Part shown: positions 63,611-64,000 of the stretch, one piece after another
How positions within the stretch are numbered: position 1 is the first letter of the stretch
Layout of the letters: each line of letters starts with the position of its first letter
Source of the DNA: Sepiola atlantica
Taxonomy: Eukaryota > Mollusca > Cephalopoda > Sepiida > Sepiolidae
DNA: 64,000 nucleotides
Direction: 5' to 3'
Assembly: GCA_963556195.1 (NCBI GenBank)
Contig: CAUVYP010000583.1
Span: 496,001-560,000 of the forward strand
Position numbers and translations under genes: made by a program
The notes under the pieces: model-generated
Databases searched by the model: none
What the model was told of the DNA's origin: nothing
The model's input: only the letters and a program-made list of their open reading frames with translations

Positions 63611-64000
63611 CCTTGAATTGTTGATTTATATGTTTTGTTGTTAAATGTTAACAATCATTACCTTGAATTGTTGATTATATGTTTTGTTGTTAAATGTTAA
63701 CAATCATTACCTTGAATTGTTGATTATATGTTTTGTTGTTAAATGTCAACAATCATTACCTTGAATTTTTTATTTATATGTTTTGTTGTTAAATGTTAAC
63801 AATCATCACCTGGAATTGTTGATTATATGTTTTGTTGTTAAATGTTAACAATAATCACCTTGAATTGTTGATTATATGTTTTGTTGTTAAATGTTAACAA
63901 TCATCACCTTGAATTGTTGATTATATATTTTGTTGTTAAATGTTAACAATCATTACCTTGAATTGTTTATTTATATTTTTTGTTGTTAAATGTTAACAAT

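Larger units (their letters stand above)
1..64000. repeat. 49/50-bp AT-rich satellite array filling the window
   Basis: The window is a continuous head-to-tail array of a 49/50-bp monomer. Every stretch I read is recognisable as this unit, always in the same orientation. Nearly fixed landmarks in order are ACC, TTGAATTGTTGAT, ATATG, TTTTGTTGTT, AATG and ACAATCA. The usual 49-bp form is about 22% GC with no CpG, and T (24) greatly exceeds A (14). Neighbouring monomers typically differ at 0-4 positions. Consensus stop codons occur in all three frames of both strands within each monomer, so no coding region is possible and none is called. There is no poly-A retroelement tail, terminal inverted repeat, target-site duplication, tRNA or rRNA signature. 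Both array edges lie outside the window. Size and purity suggest eukaryotic heterochromatin; the organism and any centromere role are not shown by the sequence. Confidence 0.99.

Noticed and set aside
1..64000. CRISPR array
   Set aside because: The period resembles repeat plus spacer length, but the would-be spacers are conserved from copy to copy. There are no cas genes, and the copy number is far beyond natural arrays.
1..64000. Protein-coding repeats or a long ORF
   Set aside because: The 49-bp period is not a multiple of three, and each monomer carries stops in all frames on both strands. Only short chance ORFs can occur.
1..64000. Telomeric or iteron-type origin repeats
   Set aside because: No short telomere-like G-rich motif is present. 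Plasmid iterons come in few copies next to a replication gene, and no such gene exists here.
1..64000. Promoters and -10/TATA boxes from TATATG or TATAAT-like words
   Set aside because: They occur in almost every monomer purely through composition and have no downstream gene.
1..64000. CENP-B box
   Set aside because: The TTCG....CGGG core of the mammalian box is absent; the array is nearly free of CpG and of runs of G.

Overview
The whole 64 kb window is one uninterrupted, head-to-tail satellite DNA array. The monomer is 49 or 50 bp (rarely 48), and about 1,295 copies fit the window (64,000 / ~49.4, an estimate). It is AT-rich: the commonest 49-bp form has 24 T, 14 A, 7 G and 4 C, or about 22% GC, with a strong T-over-A and G-over-C bias on this strand. 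I saw no gene, RNA gene, transposon, unique-sequence island or inverted monomer. Each monomer carries stop codons in all three frames of both strands, so the array cannot encode a protein of any length. The window opens at a monomer's first base and ends inside a monomer, so neither array edge is present.

A pure short-period array of this size with layered higher-order structure points to eukaryotic heterochromatin, such as centromeric, pericentromeric, subtelomeric or sex/B-chromosome satellite. A gene-dense bacterial, archaeal, phage or organelle genome is very unlikely. I do not recognise the monomer and cannot name the organism or clade.

Structure exists at three scales. (1) Inside the monomer, two adjacent related sub-repeats of 16 and 15 bp (TTGTTGATTATATGTT, then TTGTTGTTAAATGTT) are followed by an unrelated 18-bp segment. 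A perfect 7-bp inverted repeat with a 3-nt loop (TTGTTAA-ATG-TTAACAA) overlaps the second sub-repeat. (2) Monomers differ by a small set of diagnostic changes (first bases TTACC or TCACC; GATTATATG or GATTTATATG; GTTCAATG, GTTTAATG, TGTTTACAATC, TGTCAACAATC, ATAATCACC, GATTTCTTTG, GATGATATGATTT and others). These recur in fixed order, forming higher-order repeats. (3) Multi-kb blocks of ordered variants recur elsewhere.

Layout by block: 0-11 kb holds copies at offsets 4,832 and 5,078 bp, with local tandem pairs of 591 and 840 bp. 11-17 kb holds local duplications with offsets of 642, 984 and 1,135 bp. 17-23 kb is copied again at 36-40 kb (offsets about 16,200 and 20,976). 24-38 kb is a nested set with offsets of 3,397, 5,564 and 5,907 bp. 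41-48 kb is an expansion with offsets of 2,120 and 1,382 bp. 48-59 kb contains a 2.9 kb duplication (offset 6,799 then 6,848) and smaller pairs of 690 and 591 bp. 59-64 kb contains 197, 836 and 1,722 bp periods. Offsets are whole numbers of monomers, as expected from repeated unequal exchange or array amplification. All offsets were measured by eye from diagnostic variants. Block edges are accurate to a few tens of bases at best.
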